A stretch of 64,000 bases of DNA from Nostoc sp. C052 (lineage in GTDB: Bacteria > Cyanobacteriota > Cyanobacteriia > Cyanobacteriales > Nostocaceae), in NCBI RefSeq assembly GCF_013393905.1, contig NZ_CP040272.1, positions 4,584,001-4,648,000 on the forward strand, in the 5' to 3' direction. The notes under the pieces were generated by a model that saw only the letters and a program-made list of their open reading frames with translations, ran no database searches and was not told the origin of the DNA. This document shows, in pieces, positions 59,796-64,000 of the stretch (within the stretch, counting starts at the first letter, position 1; every line of letters begins with the position of its first letter). Both the position numbers and the translations under genes were made by a program.

Positions 59796-60032
59796 TCAGC
59801 GAGTACCACTACCATTATGACTGTCGGGGCCACCATAATTTGGTGGAATATATATGTCTTTTATATTTTCAGAATTGGCTTTGCGGGCTATTAAGGTATC
59901 ACTGCTGGTAGCACCAAAAGCGCTAGCATTTTCAGCACTGAATGTACCTGTACAAGCGGCAATTTTTGGTATTAGTATGTAAGCACCTATACAGAATATC
60001 ATCAACTTTGTAATTCGGAAGTTAGTTTTCAT
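59796..60032 (-). CDS. Small secreted cyanobacterial protein
   Basis: 78 residues. Hydrophobic signal sequence at about 9-27 (LMIFCIGAYILIPKIAACTG), then a mature stretch ending IPPNYGGPDSHNGSGTR. The GGPDSxxGSGTR ending recurs in small exported cyanobacterial proteins, as I recall. The function is unknown. Confidence 0.7.
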   Translation of the reverse strand: MKTNFRITKLMIFCIGAYILIPKIAACTGTFSAENASAFGATSSDTLIARKANSENIKDIYIPPNYGGPDSHNGSGTR

Positions 60033-60772
60033 AGCTTTCAGTAAATTTACTAATTTTTCATCTTAAAATGTCTTTTTTATTTCCCACAGTATATTTACTG
60101 AATTTTTTGAAAAAATATTTTAACTTTATTAAATTACTGTTGGTAATGTATAAGTGGCTGTGGTGTTAGCTTAGATATTAACCTTAATCTGCTGGTATTA
60201 AATAGTATTTATACTTAAGTAATATTCTTAATTAGCCGTTTCTACATCAGCCTAAAGTTAGATATGTTGATGGATCGCTGTGAGCATACTGCCTAATTAA
60301 GCATTTATTAATGATAGCTTCATATTTATAAGTATAAACACTATGTTCAATAAATAATGAGTTCAGGAAAATATTAAATAATACTTATTTGATTGTATAG
60401 TTAATCTTTAGTTAGAGTAAAGATATATGAAGATAAAACAATATAATTGTTATTCTATAAGGATTTAAAAACTATAGGACTCTGAAACACGTAATAAAAC
60501 GAGGCAGTACAAGTATATTTTTTGAAGTGTAAATATTTACATTAAATATCTGTTTTTATAATTAACTCTGATGAATAATTCCTTTCTTACATGAATTATC
60601 AGCTTTAGTATTCAAGTAAAAAGCCTTGCCAGGTATACATCTTACCGACAAAGTATATAAGCTATGCTGTTCAAAACAGCGCCTCAGAGGTATCTCCAGT
60701 CAACAGTTATAAATTTGAGGGTAAAAATTTTAACTAAAGTGAAACAAAATCTGGAGGCTTGACCTTGACTAA
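60033..60772. other. AT-rich gene desert, 740 bases
   Basis: I see no gene, tRNA or clear repeat. It lies between the divergent start of the small secreted gene and the end of the CHASE2 gene. Small unannotated RNAs cannot be excluded. Confidence 0.5.
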
Positions 60773-62983
60773 CTAAGCAAACTCGTAGCGATTTTTACCC
60801 AGGCGCTTGGCACGGTACATTGCTGCATCTGCTTGTTTCATCAAAGTTTCACTGTCTTGACTGTTGTATGGATAAACACTAATGCCAATACTGGCAGAGA
60901 TTCGGATTGCATAGCCGTCCAAAACAATTGGCTTGGTAATACTGCTTAAAATTTTTTCAGCGACTTTAGCAGCTATTTGGACATTAGGAATTGCCCGTAA
61001 AATTATAGTAAATTCATCGCCACCTAAACGAGAAACTGTATCACTAGCACGTAAAGAGTTGCTGAGTCTTCCAGCGACAGTCATTAGTAAGCGATCGCCC
61101 GTTTCGTGTCCCAGATTATCATTGACTTGCTTAAAGCCATCTAGATCGATAAACAGCAGTCCCAGCAACAAGTTATTATGTTGCGCCCAATGTAATGACT
61201 CGTAAAGTTGTTCAGCAAAAAATTTGCGATTAGATAAACCTGTCAGGGGGTCGTGATAAGCTAAATAACGTAAGTGATCTTCTTTGAGTTTTAATTCATT
61301 GTTAGAGCGGAATAGTTCAGCAGCAGTACGCTTCAGCTGTTCTTCCATTAGCTTGCGCTGAGTAATATCTCGAATTACCCCAACTAAAAAGAAATTGCCA
61401 GCTGAGTCTTTATGGAGCGATCGCTTAGTGGCAATTTGATAAGTCTGACCATCAGCATTGGTAAATTCTTCTTCATGTTCCTGGGGTTGTTGAGTCCGAA
61501 AAACCAGATCGTCCTGTTGGCGAAATACGTCAGCTTCATGTTTAGGGAAAAAGTCATAGTCTGACTTTTCGATTAACAACTTATTCGGATAACCGATAAA
61601 TCGACAATACGCCTCATTTAAAACAATCCACTGGTGTTGTTCATTTTTTACAAAAATGGGATCGGGAATCGTGTTGATGACGTGATGCAAAAATTCCTTA
61701 GAACGTTTCCACTCTTCTTGGATATGGGCAATATGACTGATCGTCCAAATCGCGGAACAGCCAAAGCTCAACAGTGAGGGAATGACCGGTATCCACCAAC
61801 CGTGCAAGAAAACAAGGTATGCAGTCAGGATCAATATCAAGCAAGAAACTAGGATACAAAGCAAGCTCTTAGTTGCGTTTTGTATCCGCCATGTCGTTAC
61901 GGCTCCCAGATAAGACCAGATAAAAATCCACAAGTATTCTACCAAGTCAGGCCAGACTTTGATTAATGGTCGTCCATCAAGAGCAGCAGAGATTAACTCA
62001 CTAATAAAATAAGCTTGCAGTTGAATACCAGGTACAGGCTTTGCCGTACCCATGAGACTGCTGGAGTAGGGAATGAATACAAAATCCTGAAGACTGGGTG
62101 CAGTGGAACCAATAAGTACAATCCGATCTTTGATTAAGTTTTCTTTGACATTACCTGCCAGTACATCTCTGATCGATAACTGACGAAAACTACAAAATTC
62201 TCTAGATGAACTTTGACATTTAGGTTTAGGAAAATTAGCCAAAATTTGGTAGCCTCTGTCATCAGCTCCCACATAAGCACCATCATTAGCCTCAAAACGA
62301 TTAAATACTGCCTTACCCAATTGCAAATACTCAGGGTTACTTTTTGCTTTGGCGGGAGTAATTCCCTTTGACTTTAAATACAATAAAGCCAACTTCAGGG
62401 CAAAGCTTTCATGTACCTGACCTTTAACGTGCCAATACAACAAACTGCGACGTATTTTGCCATCAAGATCGTACAGCACGTTATTAAAGCCCACTTGATC
62501 CTGATTCAGTCCCAGTGGAGGCAAAACACTAAAGTTTTTGTTGTTGTCATTTGCTAGTAGTTCAATACCAATCAAGTTGGGCATTACTTGATAAGCATTA
62601 CGCAGTTCTTGATTACCAGGCTCTACTGGCAAATTTCTGTAGATATCTAAGCCAATAGCACGGGGTTTGTGGACATTTAATTTTTGCAACAACAGGGCAA
62701 TTTTCGCATCTGGAATCGGCCACGAACCTACTTCGTTTAAAGAGGCCTCATCAATCACTACAATCGTAATACGATTTTCTGGCGGTTCATTTGGACGTAA
62801 GCGAAAAAATTGATCCAAAGCTGGTAACTCTAAAGATTGCAATAATCCAATAGAGTGCAAAAGCAAGACGCAGATTGCAACGCTGGCAGCAGTAATTAAT
62901 TCTCTGTGTCCTCGACTAAGCGATTGTTTTAGTTCAAAGATGAACTTCACAAAACGCTTGCCTAGCTGCTGATTCATTCCCAT
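60773..62983 (-). CDS. CHASE2-PAS-GGDEF diguanylate cyclase
   Basis: 736 residues. Membrane segment at about 32-52, CHASE2 extracellular domain (about 60-340; FFRLRPNEPPENRITIVVIDEASLNEVGSWP pattern), three membrane segments (about 345-415), PAS at about 430-545 (IPDPIFVKNEQHQWIVLNEAYCRFIGY) and GGDEF at about 575-736 with intact RLGGDEF and upstream DLDGFKQVNDNLGH. The site for making c-di-GMP is complete. With the REC-EAL gene at 47 kb this gives the window both c-di-GMP synthesis and breakdown. Confidence 0.93.
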   Translation of the reverse strand: MGMNQQLGKRFVKFIFELKQSLSRGHRELITAASVAICVLLLHSIGLLQSLELPALDQFFRLRPNEPPENRITIVVIDEASLNEVGSWPIPDAKIALLLQKLNVHKPRAIGLDIYRNLPVEPGNQELRNAYQVMPNLIGIELLANDNNKNFSVLPPLGLNQDQVGFNNVLYDLDGKIRRSLLYWHVKGQVHESFALKLALLYLKSKGITPAKAKSNPEYLQLGKAVFNRFEANDGAYVGADDRGYQILANFPKPKCQSSSREFCSFRQLSIRDVLAGNVKENLIKDRIVLIGSTAPSLQDFVFIPYSSSLMGTAKPVPGIQLQAYFISELISAALDGRPLIKVWPDLVEYLWIFIWSYLGAVTTWRIQNATKSLLCILVSCLILILTAYLVFLHGWWIPVIPSLLSFGCSAIWTISHIAHIQEEWKRSKEFLHHVINTIPDPIFVKNEQHQWIVLNEAYCRFIGYPNKLLIEKSDYDFFPKHEADVFRQQDDLVFRTQQPQEHEEEFTNADGQTYQIATKRSLHKDSAGNFFLVGVIRDITQRKLMEEQLKRTAAELFRSNNELKLKEDHLRYLAYHDPLTGLSNRKFFAEQLYESLHWAQHNNLLLGLLFIDLDGFKQVNDNLGHETGDRLLMTVAGRLSNSLRASDTVSRLGGDEFTIILRAIPNVQIAAKVAEKILSSITKPIVLDGYAIRISASIGISVYPYNSQDSETLMKQADAAMYRAKRLGKNRYEFA

Positions 62984-63685
62984 TACCTAATAGAGAGAAA
63001 TATTCTCTATTTCCTATAGCTATTAACTATCGGACTAACATAGCTCAAGTGGGAGCTAAATAGAGTTTCTAAGAGTTTTTTTTAACTCAGCAAGGTTCTT
63101 CAAGATATCGTAGTATTTCTGATGTATTACCATATATTAAGGCCAATGCTCTGACTAAATGGGAGCTAGTACCGCAAGGCGGAATCAAAATTTAAAATGA
63201 CGCTTAGATATTGTCTCGTTCCCAGTCTTCGACTGGGAATGCCGTTCTAAAAGCTCCGCCTCCCTTGCTAGCGGCTCGCCAGGAGCAACATTTCCAGCCG
63301 GAGACTGGAAATCAGGTTTTAAAGAAGTTTCAGCTTAAGTTGACACCAATGGCGGCATCCTGACCACCTAGTTTATTTCGCTAATGACATGATTACATCC
63401 CAATGTGGCTCCCAAGTGTAGAAAAAAACTAAAATATAAGTCTACTTAAGTAAATATATTTGATTAATTTCCTTGAACCCAAGGTATTTGAGGATAAAAG
63501 CCGCAGGAAAATTGGTAATAGGGTATTGAACAACACTTATTATCTATCACCAAAAACAAAAAAGCCAACCGGAAACAGATTTTTCTGTATTTATCCAGTT
63601 GACTATGGTGTGTGAACTACTCCATACCAGTAGGTAGGTGCAGGCTCCCAAATTGAGAACTGCGGCTGAGGCTTCTTCAACGCCA
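62984..63685. repeat. Intergenic repeats before the VKOR gene
   Basis: At 63213-63312 is a palindromic repeat family typical of Nostoc: GTTCCCAGTCTTCGACTGGG, then GCTCCGCCTCCC and CCAGCCGGAGACTGGAAATC. A partial copy of the MITE end (TTAAGTTGACACCAATGG) lies at 63334-63351. No gene is supported. Confidence 0.6.
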
Positions 63686-64000
63686 TTACTTGAAATACTT
63701 GAAGTTACGAGGCCCTGTGTAACCAGAAACTTTTGCTAGTTCCTCTAAGTTTTGGACTCCGCTATAACTTTTATTATTGATGATCCAAGTAGGGAAGCCT
63801 TCAATTTTCGCAGCTTTACACAGTTCTGTTTGAGCCTTGAGTCCATCGGGCGCGCACTCTACCTTAACATCACTATTGATTATTTCCTGGGCTTCTTTAC
63901 CAAAAAGCAGCTTTTGTTCATGGCAGTGAGGACACCAATAAGCACTGTATTCCTTCGCGCCTACCTTTGCCAGATGTCGTGCTAAGGCTATTTCTGCCTC
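63686..64000 (-). CDS. VKOR-thioredoxin fusion protein, C-terminal end (partial)
   Basis: 104 residues up to a TAA at 63686; the N-terminus is outside the window. YWCPHCHEQK holds the CPHC redox motif of the thioredoxin-like domain, followed by IEGFPTWIINNKSY with the cis-Pro. In cyanobacteria this domain is fused to an N-terminal vitamin K epoxide reductase domain, expected beyond 64000. It forms disulfides in exported proteins. Confidence 0.85.
   Translation of the reverse strand, partial: EAEIALARHLAKVGAKEYSAYWCPHCHEQKLLFGKEAQEIINSDVKVECAPDGLKAQTELCKAAKIEGFPTWIINNKSYSGVQNLEELAKVSGYTGPRNFKYFK

Overview
The window comes from a filamentous, probably heterocystous, cyanobacterium (Nostoc/Calothrix/Tolypothrix type). 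The reasons are frequent HIP1 octamers (gcgatcgc), heptanucleotide tandem repeats of the TCCAAAA, ACTAATG and ATGAGTT kind, the photosystem II gene psbU, cyanobacteria-only families (DUF3120, the PDZ radical SAM protein) and a RGTACNNNDGTWCB LexA box in front of lexA.

Region 1 (1 to about 23,579) is a prophage or phage-derived element whose left end lies outside the window. It is integrated at the 3' end of a tRNA-Thr(UGU) gene, with a tyrosine recombinase next to the tRNA. Plus-strand virion genes (tail or fibre-like proteins, a ferritin-like diiron protein, scaffold-like protein, major capsid protein, decoration-like protein, LamG-like protein) fill 1-6.7 kb. A tightly overlapping minus-strand early operon (14.1 to 6.8 kb) carries ParB-like, AlkB-like, AntA antirepressor, replication-like, ASCH-like and cytosine methyltransferase genes. 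A repressor-type switch sits at 14.6-15.3 kb. Cargo genes, a Rad52-like annealing protein, a HAD phosphatase and the integrase complete it. Three genes show reading-frame breaks: the methyltransferase, an HNH endonuclease with three Cys-rich repeats, and a Csx3-like ring-nuclease homologue. The element looks as if it is decaying. A 14-bp palindrome, TGAAAAATTTTTCA, recurs five times in it.

Region 2 (24.0-25.7 kb) is chromosomal: argF with a strong terminator, then lexA with its own SOS box.

Region 3 (25.8-40.9 kb) is a DNA phosphorothioation (Dnd) defence island: a helicase of the Dnd restriction type, a small protein with a DndD-like SMC-type ATPase, dnd-associated protein 4, an HNH endonuclease whose N-terminus resembles the sulfur-binding domain of phosphorothioate-dependent nucleases, divergent dndB, then dndC, dndD, dndE and the Dnd-associated methyltransferase. 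No dndA is present. Inserted among them are a Uma2 gene, a RelE-type toxin gene with an amber stop, a Uma2 fragment and a REP-associated transposase with a TGA stop, flanked by inverted REP hairpins.

Region 4 (41-64 kb) is ordinary chromosome: an AmpG-like permease, GNAT, HEAT-repeat, cupin and sugar dehydrogenase genes, a REC-EAL regulator beside a degenerate sensor kinase, a GHL10-type hydrolase, a radical SAM protein, uppP, DUF3120, psbU, nadB, a CHASE2-PAS-GGDEF protein and the end of a VKOR-thioredoxin gene. Intergenic gaps hold MITE-like elements and repeat families, some of which extend into coding sequences.
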